Assembly: GCA_017886895.1 (NCBI GenBank)
Contig: JAGHJD010000076.1
Coordinates: forward strand, 1-62,090
Length of the DNA stretch: 62,090 bases
Origin: Clostridia bacterium
Lineage (GTDB): Bacteria; Bacillota; Clostridia; Christensenellales; Borkfalkiaceae
Direction of reading: 5' to 3'
Shown here piece by piece: positions 9,227-17,206 of this stretch. Made by a program: the position numbers and the translations under genes. Every line of letters starts with the position of its first letter. Positions within the stretch are counted from its first letter, which is position 1. The notes beneath the pieces were generated by a model. It was not told where the DNA came from and did not search any database. It saw only the letters and a list, made by a program, of their open reading frames with translations.

Positions 9227-9881
9227 GCCCATGGACGTATTCGGCGGAGACTGGGCGGGGCATTTCGATAAGATCGCGGAGGATTGGAAGGGAAAGGTCT
9301 CCGCGGAGGATGCCGTGCTCATCGCGGGCGACATAAGCTGGGCGATGCTCCTTTCCGACGCGCTCACCGATCTCGTAAAAATGAAGGGGCTGCCGGGGAA
9401 AAAGATCTTCACGCGCGGCAACCACGACTATTGGTGGGCGGGCATCACCGCGCTCCGTAGGAGCGCGCCGGACGAAAGTTTCGTCTTTTTGCAGAACGAC
9501 GCCGTCCGTCTGGACGGGGCGGTGGTGTGCGGCTCGCGCGGCTGGGTGTGTCCGGGGTGTTCGGATTTTACGGACGCGGACGAGAAGATCTACCGCCGCG
9601 AGGCGGAGCGGTTCCGCCTCGCGCTCGGGTGCGCGCAGAAGCTGCGGCAGGAGGGGGACAAGCTCGTGTGCATGATCCATTATCCGCCCTTCAACGCAAA
9701 GAGGGAAGATTCGCTGTTCACGGCGCTGTTTGAAGAGTTCGCGGCAGATGTCGTCGTGTACGGGCATCTGCACGGGAATGCGGGCGCGTATCCCTTCCGC
9801 TGCGAGCGCGGCGGCGTGGAGTACAGGCTGACTTCCTGCGACCTTCTGGGGTTCAGGCTGGCGGAGATCCTCGCGCTCTGA
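9177..9881 (+). CDS. Calcineurin-like metallophosphoesterase
   Basis: 234 residues with the full set of dinuclear-metal motifs in order: DLHLPGN (D-x-H), AGDISW (GD), RGNHDYWW (GNHD) and YGHLHGNAG (GH-x-H), plus CMIHYPP for the penultimate histidine. These cytosolic enzymes hydrolyse phosphomono- or diesters; the natural substrate is not evident. The ATG at 9177 is preferred to a TTG two codons upstream. The gene has its own promoter inside the preceding small ORF, and the pyrimidine operon starts just downstream from a separate promoter. Confidence 0.9.
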   Translation: MKLFAVSDLHLPGNQDKPMDVFGGDWAGHFDKIAEDWKGKVSAEDAVLIAGDISWAMLLSDALTDLVKMKGLPGKKIFTRGNHDYWWAGITALRRSAPDESFVFLQNDAVRLDGAVVCGSRGWVCPGCSDFTDADEKIYRREAERFRLALGCAQKLRQEGDKLVCMIHYPPFNAKREDSLFTALFEEFAADVVVYGHLHGNAGAYPFRCERGGVEYRLTSCDLLGFRLAEILAL

Positions 9882-9901
9882 GATTTTTTGCGGGCGAACG
9901 C

Positions 9902-9930
9902 TTTACTTTGCCGCCCGAACGTGGTACAAT
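9902..9930 (+). promoter_or_regulatory. Promoter of the pyr operon
   Basis: -35 TTTACT (9902-9907), 17-nt spacer, -10 TACAAT (9925-9930). Confidence 0.7.
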
Positions 9931-9937
9931 AAAGACA

Positions 9938-10064
9938 GACTTTAACATACGGTACGGAGATGCCGCGAAGTCCTTATCCGAACATGCGAAGAATCGTAAA
10001 AGACCTGTCGTCTTGTTTCGTGTATGAACGCACCCGCGCATTTCCGCGCAGGCGCGTTTTTTTT
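9938..10064 (+). promoter_or_regulatory. PyrR-dependent transcription attenuator (pyr leader)
   Basis: The leader contains a hairpin closed by GACTT (9938) and AAGTC (9968-9972). Its upper part CGG-TACGGAGATG-CCG resembles the PyrR-binding loop (a C-x-G-x-G-A core). It is followed at 10029-10064 by a terminator: CGCACCCGCGC / GCGCAGGCGCG with loop ATTTCC (two mismatches) and eight T. This is the standard arrangement in which UMP-bound PyrR stabilises the anti-antiterminator and stops transcription before pyrR. The antiterminator pairing was not worked out in full. Confidence 0.8.
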
Positions 10065-10078
10065 GTGAGGTGTGCGGC

Positions 10079-10615
10079 ATGGAAAACCGTATCATGGACG
10101 GGGCGGCGATCGCCCGTTCGCTCGTCCGCCTCTCCCACGAGGTGGTTGAAAAGAATAAGGGAACGGACAGGCTGTGCCTGCTCGGCGTCATACGCCGCGG
10201 CGAGATCGTGGCGGAGCGCGTCCGCGCGCTGATCGCGCAGTTCTACGGCGCCGAAGTTCCCTGCGCGGGGATCGATATAGGGCTGTACCGCGACGATCTG
10301 GTCAGCGGCTACTTTGTGCCCGACGCAAAGCGCAACGATCCGGGTTTTTCCGTCGAGGGCATGCACGTCGTGCTCTGCGACGACGTGCTGCATACGGGGC
10401 GCACGGTGCGCGCCGCGATCGAGGCGATCTTCGACCTCGGCAGACCTGCGTCCGTTCGCCTGCTCGTGCTGTGCGACCGCGGCGGCAGGGAGATGCCTGT
10501 CGGCGCGGATTTCGTCGGCAAGAATATCCCGACTTCCCGCCGCGAGTATATCGACCTGCGGCTGAAAGAGCTGGAAGGGGAGGATTCCCTCTCGATCACT
10601 TCCTGCGAAGAATAG
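10079..10615 (+). CDS. pyrR: Bifunctional pyr operon attenuator / uracil phosphoribosyltransferase
   Basis: PyrR senses UMP, binds pyr leader RNA and also has weak UPRT activity. It has 178 residues, the usual length. The PRPP-binding loop VVLCDDVLHTGRTVRAA lies near residues 100-117. IRRGEIVAERV and IDIGLYRDDL are the expected N-terminal family segments. The ATG at 10079 has GAGGTG 7 nt upstream; a GTG three codons earlier is possible but would overlap the Shine-Dalgarno. First gene of the operon, directly behind the attenuator it is expected to control. Confidence 0.95.
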   Translation: MENRIMDGAAIARSLVRLSHEVVEKNKGTDRLCLLGVIRRGEIVAERVRALIAQFYGAEVPCAGIDIGLYRDDLVSGYFVPDAKRNDPGFSVEGMHVVLCDDVLHTGRTVRAAIEAIFDLGRPASVRLLVLCDRGGREMPVGADFVGKNIPTSRREYIDLRLKELEGEDSLSITSCEE

Positions 10616-10679
10616 GGAGCCGCGCGCGGTCGGATTTTTGAAGAAACAGGCATCCCGCCTGTGCGGGAAAGGAGTTGCC

Positions 10680-11612
10680 ATGCTTGGAAAAGATCTTTTA
10701 GGGCTGTACGAAACGTCCGCCGAGGACATAACCGCCATTCTCGACACGGCGGTCGGCATGAAAAAACTGCTCACGCAGAACCTCAAAAAACTGCCGCACC
10801 TGCAGGGGCGCACGGTCACAACGCTCTTCTATGAAAACAGCACGCGCACGCGCTGTTCCTTCGAGCTCGCGGCGAAATACCTCGGCGCGGGGACTGTGAA
10901 CGTGTCCGCATCCTCTTCCTCCGTGCAGAAGGGGGAGACGCTCATCGATACGGGCAGGACGCTGGACGCGATGAAGAACGACGTCATCGTCATCCGCCAC
11001 CCGATGGGCGGCGCGCCGCACCTTCTGGCGCGCAACGTGAAGGCATCCGTCATCAACGGCGGCGACGGCATGAACGAACACCCTACGCAGGCACTGCTCG
11101 ACTTTTACACCATGCGCGAGAAGTTCGGCTCCTTCAAGGGGCTGAAAGTCGCCATCCTCGGCGACATCCTGCACTCCCGCGTCGCGAAGAGCAACCTCTT
11201 CGGGCTCGTCAAGCTGGGTGCGGAAGTCACCATGTTCGCCCCCGCCACCATGCTGCCGCAGGGCATCGAACGGCTGGGTGCGAAGGTCGCGAAGAGCAGA
11301 GAGGAGGCGATCGCGGGCGCGAACGTCGTCATGGGGCTGCGCATCCAGCTCGAGCGCATGCAGGGCGGGCTGTTCCCCTCGCTCTCCGAGTACAATAAGT
11401 ACTTCGGTGTGGGCGAGGAAGAGCTCAAAGGCGCGGACAAAGACCATATCGTCATGCACCCCGGTCCCGTCAACCGCGGCGTGGAGTTTACGTCGGCAGT
11501 CATCGACGGGGAGAGCAGCCTGATCGAAGAACAGGTCCTGAACGGCGTGGCGGTGCGCATGGCGCTCCTGTTCTTGCTCTGCAAGAACAGGCAGGGAGGA
11601 GAAAAGGTATGA
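10680..11612 (+). CDS. pyrB: Aspartate carbamoyltransferase catalytic subunit
   Basis: Catalyses carbamoyl phosphate + L-aspartate to N-carbamoyl-aspartate, the committed pyrimidine step. It has 310 residues. The carbamoyl-phosphate loop STRTRCSFELAAKYLGA is near residue 56, and GDGMNEHPTQALLDFYT near residue 130. The C-terminal aspartate-site segment is MHPGPVNRGVE. No regulatory subunit pyrI follows, which is the Bacillus-type arrangement. ATG 10680 follows AAAGGAG. A 64-nt gap after pyrR contains a small hairpin (CCCGC-CTGT-GCGGG, 10655-10668) without a T tract. It overlaps pyrC by 4 nt. Confidence 0.97.
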   Translation: MLGKDLLGLYETSAEDITAILDTAVGMKKLLTQNLKKLPHLQGRTVTTLFYENSTRTRCSFELAAKYLGAGTVNVSASSSSVQKGETLIDTGRTLDAMKNDVIVIRHPMGGAPHLLARNVKASVINGGDGMNEHPTQALLDFYTMREKFGSFKGLKVAILGDILHSRVAKSNLFGLVKLGAEVTMFAPATMLPQGIERLGAKVAKSREEAIAGANVVMGLRIQLERMQGGLFPSLSEYNKYFGVGEEELKGADKDHIVMHPGPVNRGVEFTSAVIDGESSLIEEQVLNGVAVRMALLFLLCKNRQGGEKV

Positions 11613-12880
11613 AAAAACTGTTGATCAAAGGCGGGACGGCAGTCCTGCCCGAAGGGTGCGTTGTATGCGATCTTTTGCTCGAGGGCGGGAAGATCGCGCG
11701 CATCGGCACGGGGCTTTCGGCTGCGGGCGCGGACGTGCTCGACGCCGCGGGGCTGCATGTGTTCCCGGGGCTCATCGATATGCACGTGCATCTGCGCGAG
11801 CCGGGGTATGAATACAAGGAGGACATCGCCAGCGGCTCCGCCGCGGCGGTGCGCGGCGGCTTTACACAGGTGTGCTGTATGCCGAATACGGACCCCGTCT
11901 GCGACAATGCCGCGGTCGTCTCCTATATCGTCCGGCGAGGAAAGGAGGTCGGGCTGTGCAAAGTGCGGCCGATCGGCGCGATGACGGTGGGGGAGAAGGG
12001 CGAACAGCTCGCCGAGATGGGCAAGATGAAGGATGCGGGCGCGGTCGCGTTCAGCGACGACGGGCGCCCCGTCTCCGATTCGCGCATCCTGCGCCTCGCC
12101 ATGGAGTATGCGGCGGGGTTTGGCATGCTCACCCTCTCGCACTGCGAGGATAAGGCGCTCGTGGACGGCGGCGTCGTCAACGAGGGGTTCAACAGCACGC
12201 TTGCAGGACTGAAGGGCAGTCCGCGCGCGGCGGAGGAGATCGACATCGCGCGCGTCATCATCCTTGCGGAGACGCTCGGTCTGCGCGCACACGTGTGCCA
12301 CGTCTCCACGCGCGGAGGGGTACAGCTTCTGCGCGAGGCGAAGAGGCGGGGCGTGCGCGTCACGGCGGAGACCTGCCCGCACTATTTTACGCTCACCGAC
12401 GATGTGGTGACGGGGTTCGATGCGAATACGAAGGTCAACCCGCCGCTGCGCGAGCAGTGGGATGTGGATGCGATAAAGGCGGGGCTTGCGGACGGCACGC
12501 TGGACTGTATCGTCACCGATCACGCGCCGCACCATGCGGACGAAAAGAACGTGGAATACAACCTTGCCGCATTCGGCATCAGCGGCATCGAAACCTCCTT
12601 TTCGCTCTCCTATACCGCGCTCGTGCGCGGCGGCGTGCTCACCCTCGAACAGCTTGCCGAAAAGATGAGCGCGGCGCCTGCGCGCATCCTGGGGCTGGAG
12701 GGCGGCGCGCTGAAAGAGGGCGCCGTTGCCGACCTCATGCTCGCCGATCTCAGTGAAAAGTATGTCATAGACCCCGCCGAATTCCGCTCCAAGGGCAAGA
12801 ACACGCCTTTCAAAGGGAAGGAAGTGTACGGCAGGGTGAAGGCGACAATTGTGGACGGCGCAGTCAAATTCGGCAAATAA
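11609..12880 (+). CDS. pyrC: Dihydroorotase
   Basis: Closes carbamoyl-aspartate to dihydroorotate. It is a 423-residue class I (about 45 kDa) amidohydrolase. Metal ligands are visible: DMHVHLREPG (H-x-H), HCED around residue 180, VCHVST around 230, and CIVTDHAPHH (catalytic Asp) around 305. The stop/start overlap with pyrB is ATGA, indicating translational coupling. The repeat AGTACTATG lies 25 nt after its stop. Confidence 0.97.
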   Translation: MKKLLIKGGTAVLPEGCVVCDLLLEGGKIARIGTGLSAAGADVLDAAGLHVFPGLIDMHVHLREPGYEYKEDIASGSAAAVRGGFTQVCCMPNTDPVCDNAAVVSYIVRRGKEVGLCKVRPIGAMTVGEKGEQLAEMGKMKDAGAVAFSDDGRPVSDSRILRLAMEYAAGFGMLTLSHCEDKALVDGGVVNEGFNSTLAGLKGSPRAAEEIDIARVIILAETLGLRAHVCHVSTRGGVQLLREAKRRGVRVTAETCPHYFTLTDDVVTGFDANTKVNPPLREQWDVDAIKAGLADGTLDCIVTDHAPHHADEKNVEYNLAAFGISGIETSFSLSYTALVRGGVLTLEQLAEKMSAAPARILGLEGGALKEGAVADLMLADLSEKYVIDPAEFRSKGKNTPFKGKEVYGRVKATIVDGAVKFGK

Positions 12881-12904
12881 AATCCGATTATTCAAAATAA
12901 ATCA

Positions 12905-12924
12905 AGTACTATGCGGCGCATAAT
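12905..12924 (+). repeat. Dispersed AGTACTATG repeat, copy 2
   Basis: AGTACTATGCGGCGCATAAT, identical to copy 1 and located between pyrC and pyrE inside the operon. The match to copy 6 extends into the TCGCG that follows. The inverted repeat TATGC-GGC-GCATA would form a short RNA hairpin just ahead of the pyrE Shine-Dalgarno. Confidence 0.7.
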
Positions 12925-12944
12925 CGCGCTTTTCGGAGGAAAAA

Positions 12945-13613
12945 ATGACGTACAAGCAGGAGTTTATCAGGTTCCTTGCCGAATGCGGCGTGCTGAAATT
13001 CGGTACGTTCACGCTGAAGAGCGGCAGGGTCGCTCCCTATTTCCTGAATGCGGGAGAATACAAGACGGGCGCGCAGCTCAAAAAGCTGGGCGGGTTCTAT
13101 GCGGACTGCATCCGCGAGAACGGGCTGGAGGCTGATACGCTGTTCGGCCCCGCTTACAAGGGCATCCCTCTTTCGGTCAGCGCGTCTGTTGCGCTGTACG
13201 AAAAGTACGGGCTGGACGTCGGGTACTGCTTTGACCGCAAAGAGGTCAAGGACCACGGCGAGGGCGGTATGTTTGTGGGCAAGCCGCTTGCGGACGGGGA
13301 GAAAGTTATCATCATCGAGGACGTGATGACGAGCGGCAAGGCGCTCAAAGAGGTGCTGCCCAAACTGCGCGGTGCGGCGAAGGTCGACATCGCGGGGATG
13401 GTCATCACCGTCGACAGGATGGAAAAGGCGCTCGGCAGTGAAAAATCCGCCGTGCAGCAGGCGTACGAGGAGGAGGGCGTGAAGGTGTATTCCATCGTGA
13501 ACGTGCTCGACATCATTGAAGCGCTCGAGGAGGGCGTCATCGCGGGGAAGGAGCACGTTCCCGCGATCAAGGCATATCTTGCGCAGTACGGCGCGGCGGA
13601 GGCAAACAGATGA
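12945..13613 (+). CDS. pyrE: Orotate phosphoribosyltransferase
   Basis: Orotate + PRPP to OMP. 222 residues, ATG 12945 behind CGGAGG. The PRPP loop VIIIEDVMTSGKALKE is near residues 122-137; the N-terminal FGTFTLKSGRVAPYFLNAGEYKTG supplies the orotate-site segment, and YKGIPLSVS the flanking loop. The family member is the longer type common in Clostridia (about 220 residues). It overlaps pyrF by 4 nt (ATGA). Confidence 0.96.
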   Translation: MTYKQEFIRFLAECGVLKFGTFTLKSGRVAPYFLNAGEYKTGAQLKKLGGFYADCIRENGLEADTLFGPAYKGIPLSVSASVALYEKYGLDVGYCFDRKEVKDHGEGGMFVGKPLADGEKVIIIEDVMTSGKALKEVLPKLRGAAKVDIAGMVITVDRMEKALGSEKSAVQQAYEEEGVKVYSIVNVLDIIEALEEGVIAGKEHVPAIKAYLAQYGAAEANR

Positions 13614-14518
13614 TCATCGATACGCTCATTCAGAAGATCCGCGAAAAGGACAACCCGACCGTCGTCGGGCTGGATACGAGTTTCGACTACCTGCCCGACG
13701 AAATGCGCGCGGGTGTCTCCGACGCAAAGGGCGCGGCGGAGGCGATCTTTGTCTTCAATAAAAAATTGGTCGACGCCGTGGCGGACGTCGTCCCTGCCGT
13801 AAAAGTGCAGATCGCGTATTATGAAATGTACGGGGTCGACGGGATGCGCGCCTTTGCGGATACGCTCTCCTATGCGAAGGGGAAGGGGCTTGCCGTCATC
13901 ACCGACGCAAAGCGCAACGACATCGGCGCGACGGCGGAGTGCTATGCGAAGGCATACCTCGGCGAAACGCAGACGGGCAGCGGCGCGGTGCGCGCCTTCG
14001 ATTCGGATTTCCTCACCGTCAACGGCTATCTCGGTTCGGACGGAATCAGACCCTTCCTCGGCAAGGCGCCGAACGGCGAAAAGGGGATCTTCGTCCTTGT
14101 CAAAACATCCAATAAGTCCAGCGGCGAATTGCAGGATCTGAAACTCGAAAACGGCAAGACGGTCTACGAATATATGGGTGCTCTTGTCGAAGAGTGGGGC
14201 AGGGAGCTTGTCGGCGAGAGCGGGTATTCCTGCGTCGGTGCGGTCGTCGGGGCGACGCATCCCGCGCAGGCGGAAATTCTGCGCCGCGAAATGCCGCACA
14301 CTTTCTTTCTGATCCCGGGCTACGGCGCGCAGGGCGGAACGGCGCAGGATCTGAAAGTCTGCTTTAAAGCGGACGGAACGGGCGGCATCGTCAACTCCTC
14401 TCGCGGCATTCTGTGCGCATACAGGCAGGAAAAGTATAAGGGTATGCCCTTTGACGAGGCGGCGCGGCAGGCTTGCCTTGATATGAAAGCCGACCTGAAC
14501 GCCGCGATAAAACAATAA
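13610..14518 (+). CDS. pyrF: Orotidine 5'-phosphate decarboxylase (type 2)
   Basis: OMP to UMP. At 302 residues it is the longer UMPS/type 2 form rather than the 230-residue Bacillus form. The catalytic DAKRNDIGAT motif (the Lys-Asp pair) is near residue 100, with VGLDTSFDYLPDE near the N-terminus and LIPGYGAQGGTAQD for the phosphate site. It is translationally coupled to pyrE. An AGTACTATG repeat lies between it and pyrK. Confidence 0.96.
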   Translation: MIIDTLIQKIREKDNPTVVGLDTSFDYLPDEMRAGVSDAKGAAEAIFVFNKKLVDAVADVVPAVKVQIAYYEMYGVDGMRAFADTLSYAKGKGLAVITDAKRNDIGATAECYAKAYLGETQTGSGAVRAFDSDFLTVNGYLGSDGIRPFLGKAPNGEKGIFVLVKTSNKSSGELQDLKLENGKTVYEYMGALVEEWGRELVGESGYSCVGAVVGATHPAQAEILRREMPHTFFLIPGYGAQGGTAQDLKVCFKADGTGGIVNSSRGILCAYRQEKYKGMPFDEAARQACLDMKADLNAAIKQ

Positions 14519-14534
14519 ATCCCTGTTTTTATAC

Positions 14535-14553
14535 AGTACTATGTTACGCATAA
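14535..14553 (+). repeat. Dispersed AGTACTATG repeat, copy 3
   Basis: AGTACTATGTTACGCATAA. The arms TATG...CATA are kept while the loop changed to TTACG; variation in the loop with conserved arms hints that pairing matters. It lies 17 nt after the pyrF stop and 15 nt before the pyrK ATG. Confidence 0.65.
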
Positions 14554-14567
14554 AGAGGTGAAATTTC

Positions 14568-15338
14568 ATGAAAGAAGTGCGCGTGCGCATTCTCGAGAAC
14601 ATGCCGATCGCCGCGGGGATAAACCGCCTTCGGTTTGCTCTTCCCGAAAAGGTTGAGGGGCTGCGCTGCGGTCGGTTCGTCAATCTGTCCGTCGGGGACG
14701 GCGCACACCTTCTGCGCCGCCCGATCGCGATCTGCGAGCATACAGGCGACACGGTCACCGTTTGCTATCAGATCAAGGGCGCGGGCACGCGGCTCCTCTC
14801 TGCCCGCAAGGCGGGGGAAGAGCTGACCTGCGTGTTGCCGCTCGGCAACGGGTTTGTGCTGAAAGAAGATGAGCACCGCGTGGCGCTTGTCGGCGGCGGG
14901 GTCGGCGTCTTCCCGATGATCTCCGTTTTAAAAGAGTACGCGGGGACGGGCAGGGTATTCTGCTCTTACATGGGGTTCCGCACGAAAGCTGCAGTCTGCT
15001 GTGAAGATATATTCCGCGACGGCAGTGCCCGCGCAAAGCTCGTCACCGACGACGGTTCGTTCGGGGAAAAGACGAATGCGGTCGCCGCCTTTTTTGCGGA
15101 TCTTGAAAATGCAAAGCCGGATGTGATTTTGTCCTGCGGGCCGCTTCCCATGCTGCGCGCGCTGAAAAGCGGGCTTGCGGAACGCGGCGTAAAAATTCCC
15201 TGCTACGTCTCGCTCGAAGAGCGGATGGGGTGCGGGGTCGGCGCCTGCCTTGTCTGTGTATGCGATCTGGAAAACGGCGCGCGCGCGCGCGTTTGTAAGG
15301 ACGGACCTGTATTTGCAATCGGGGAGGTGGATCTGTAA
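14568..15338 (+). CDS. pyrK: Dihydroorotate dehydrogenase B, electron-transfer subunit
   Basis: The FAD and [2Fe-2S] subunit that passes electrons from dihydroorotate (PyrD) to NAD+. It has 256 residues: a ferredoxin-reductase-like FAD domain (LLRRPIAICEH, then GAGTRLLSARKAGEEL) and an NAD domain (ALVGGGVGVFPMISVLKEY). The C-terminal cluster-binding cysteines are in ERMGCGVGACLVCVCDLENG and ARVCKDGPVF. The ATG at 14568 follows AAGAGGTG. The pyrD start overlaps its stop codon by one base. Confidence 0.96.
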   Translation: MKEVRVRILENMPIAAGINRLRFALPEKVEGLRCGRFVNLSVGDGAHLLRRPIAICEHTGDTVTVCYQIKGAGTRLLSARKAGEELTCVLPLGNGFVLKEDEHRVALVGGGVGVFPMISVLKEYAGTGRVFCSYMGFRTKAAVCCEDIFRDGSARAKLVTDDGSFGEKTNAVAAFFADLENAKPDVILSCGPLPMLRALKSGLAERGVKIPCYVSLEERMGCGVGACLVCVCDLENGARARVCKDGPVFAIGEVDL

Positions 15339-16252
15339 TGGCTGATCTTCGCGTCAATGTCTGCGGCGTGCCCTTCAAAAACCCTGTGATTGCGGCGAGC
15401 GGCACCTTCGGGTTCGGCAAAGAATTCAATGAAATTTACGATATAAGCGTTCTGGGCGGTATCAGCACCAAGGGGCTGACCTTGGAGCCCCGCCTCGGCA
15501 ACCCCACGCCGCGCATTGCGGAGGGGTACGGCGTCATCCTCAACGCGGTCGGATTGCAGAATCCCGGCGTGGAGGAGTTTATCCGCGACGATCTTCCCTT
15601 CCTGCGCGGCAAAGATACGGTCGTCATTGCGAACGTCGCGGGGCGCACCATCGACGACTACGCGGGTATCTGCGCGCGCCTTGACGGGCTGGTCGACATG
15701 ATCGAGCTGAACATTTCCTGCCCGAATGTGAAGTGCGGCGGCATGGCGTTCGGCATCCGCCCCAAGAGCGTGAAAGAGGTGACGCGCGCGGCAAAGGGCG
15801 CGCTGAAAAAGACGCCGCTCATCGTCAAACTTTCCCCGAACGTGGAGAGCATCGCGGCGAACGCGCTGGCGGCGCAGGAGGGCGGGGCGGACTGTCTTTC
15901 TCTCATCAATACGCTGACGGGTATGGTCGTCGACATTGAACGCAGGCGGCCGCTCATCGCCAACAACACGGGCGGTGTGTCGGGGGCGGGGATCCGCCCG
16001 ATCGCCGTGCGCATGGTCTGGGAGGTTTGCCGGGCGGTTTCCGTTCCCGTCATCGGAATGGGCGGGATCACCTGCGCGGAGGATGCGCTCGAATTTATCA
16101 TAGCGGGCGCGAGTGCGGTACAGGTGGGGACGGCAAACTTTACGGACACCCTTGCGATGCCGCGCATTATCGGCGGCCTGAACGAATGGCTGGATGCGCG
16201 CGGCATAAAAACTTTGCAGGAACTGCGCGGCACATTGCGTTTAAATAATTGA
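15338..16252 (+). CDS. pyrD: Dihydroorotate dehydrogenase B, catalytic subunit (NAD type)
   Basis: Dihydroorotate to orotate with FMN. 304 residues of class 1B: FKNPVIAASGTFGFG at the N-terminus, substrate/FMN segment GLTLEPRLGNPTPRI, catalytic-cysteine region LNISCPNVKCGGMAFG near residue 130, and FMN-phosphate loop IGMGGITCAEDALEF. Presence with PyrK means a cytosolic, NAD-linked enzyme suited to anaerobes. It is the last gene of the operon and is followed by repeat copy 4 and a terminator. Confidence 0.97.
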   Translation: MADLRVNVCGVPFKNPVIAASGTFGFGKEFNEIYDISVLGGISTKGLTLEPRLGNPTPRIAEGYGVILNAVGLQNPGVEEFIRDDLPFLRGKDTVVIANVAGRTIDDYAGICARLDGLVDMIELNISCPNVKCGGMAFGIRPKSVKEVTRAAKGALKKTPLIVKLSPNVESIAANALAAQEGGADCLSLINTLTGMVVDIERRRPLIANNTGGVSGAGIRPIAVRMVWEVCRAVSVPVIGMGGITCAEDALEFIIAGASAVQVGTANFTDTLAMPRIIGGLNEWLDARGIKTLQELRGTLRLNN

Positions 16253-16257
16253 TGCGA

Positions 16258-16273
16258 AGTACTATGTATGACA
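16258..16273 (+). repeat. Dispersed AGTACTATG repeat, copy 4 (variant tail)
   Basis: AGTACTATGTATGACA, 6 nt after the pyrD stop and abutting the terminator hairpin. Its tail differs from copies 1-3 but matches copy 5 (AGTACTATGTGTGACA) at 15 of 16 bases. Confidence 0.55.
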
Positions 16274-16300
16274 AAAAGCGCCGAAATTCGGCGCTTTTTT
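16273..16300. terminator. Bidirectional terminator at the pyrD 3' end
   Basis: AAAAAGCGCCG-AAATT-CGGCGCTTTTTT. Long stem with A and T tracts, between convergent genes. Confidence 0.9.
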
Positions 16301-16304
16301 GATT

Positions 16305-17006
16305 TTACAGAGTTTTGAACACATACCCACGCTCGCGATAGTAGGCGATGATGCCGGGGAGGCATTCGGCGGTTGACTGCTGTCCCACGCAGTCGTGCTG
16401 CAGGAGCACGATATGCCTGCGGTCTGCGGCGCTCTGTATGGCGTTGTTGTACTGCTGTTCGGCGCTTGGCAGCGGACTTGTCGCGTCGTATGTGGCTGCG
16501 TTCCAGTCATATGCGCGCAGCCCCAGTGTCTTGACCGTCTGTTTGAAATCCTCGCCGTGCGAAAAAGAGCCGCCGGGGAAGCGGTACAGCCGCGCCTCGA
16601 AGTGCGGCAGCGCCGTGCGGACGGCGTCAATGCAGTGTTCGATGTCCCGCATGAGCGCCGCGGGTGAGGCGTAGATCTCCTCATAGACATGCGAATAGGA
16701 GTGGATACCGATCGCATGGCCCTCGGCGGCGATGCGCCGCACGATCTGTTCGCGCCCCGCGACCTGTCGTCCGATGAGGAAGAAAGTGGCGTGCACGCCC
16801 TCCCTGTGCAGAACGTCTAAAACGAGCGGCGTCACCGAATCGGTCGGTCCGTCGTCAAAGGTGAGGAAGATATCCCTTTCGTTTTCTGTCTGTGTTTCGG
16901 TCGGTTCGGCTGTGCGCGGCATGGCGGTTGTCTGTTTCGTGCAGCCGAAGGGGCAGACCGCGAACAGTGCGGCAAGCAGTAAGGTGCAGAGCTTTTTCAT
17001 TGTCAT
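16305..17006 (-). CDS. Secreted polysaccharide deacetylase (NodB domain), probable lipoprotein
   Basis: About 233 residues with the complete NodB metal-dependent deacetylase set: TFDDGPTD (catalytic Asp and metal Asp), HSYSH (metal histidines), RFPGGSFSH, DWNAAT, and LLQHDC near the end. The N-terminus KKLCTLLLAALFAVCPFGC is a signal peptide with a possible lipobox cysteine, followed by a Thr/Glu-rich linker, so the enzyme acts outside the membrane on peptidoglycan or a related N-acetylated glycan. I start at the ATG complementary to 17004-17006 (MTMKK); the ATG two codons later is equally possible. The longer upstream frame is made of repeat DNA and rejected. No clear Shine-Dalgarno is seen. 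Confidence 0.85.
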   Translation of the reverse strand: MTMKKLCTLLLAALFAVCPFGCTKQTTAMPRTAEPTETQTENERDIFLTFDDGPTDSVTPLVLDVLHREGVHATFFLIGRQVAGREQIVRRIAAEGHAIGIHSYSHVYEEIYASPAALMRDIEHCIDAVRTALPHFEARLYRFPGGSFSHGEDFKQTVKTLGLRAYDWNAATYDATSPLPSAEQQYNNAIQSAADRRHIVLLQHDCVGQQSTAECLPGIIAYYRERGYVFKTL

Positions 17007-17030
17007 CCGCAGTTTGTGCGGAAGGAGCAT

Positions 17031-17168
17031 GTTCAATCCGCGGACATGGAAAATAGGATTTTCGCATCCGAAAAAGAGCGAATCGTTCGATCCGCGGACA
17101 TGAAAAAAGCGGAGGTGCTGAGCATGAAAAAGCGGAACAGGTTCAATCCGCGGGCATGAAAAAAGCGG
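17031..17168. repeat. Three-copy imperfect tandem repeat, about 55-bp period
   Basis: Copies begin with GTTCAATCCGCGGACATG at 17031, GTTCGATCCGCGGACATG at 17085 and GTTCAATCCGCGGGCATG at 17141. The second and third continue with AAAAAAGCGG. It fills the gap upstream of the minus-strand deacetylase; the last copy merges into the terminator of the next minus-strand gene. On the minus strand each copy contains TTGAAC or TCGAAC. Confidence 0.7.
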
Positions 17169-17191
17169 CGTTCTGATCAGCGCCGCTTTTT
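17160..17191 (-). terminator. Terminator of the tetR-aldo/keto reductase operon
   Basis: AAAAAGCGGCG / CGCCGCTTTTT around a 10-nt loop that contains CTGATCAG. It works for the minus-strand operon ending at 17207; the A/T tracts make it potentially bidirectional. Confidence 0.8.
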
Positions 17192-17206
17192 GTCGTGTTT
17201 TACGGG

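Noticed and set aside
17031..17168. Possible CRISPR array upstream of the deacetylase
   Set aside because: Only three imperfect copies, the intervening sequences resemble one another, and no cas genes are present.
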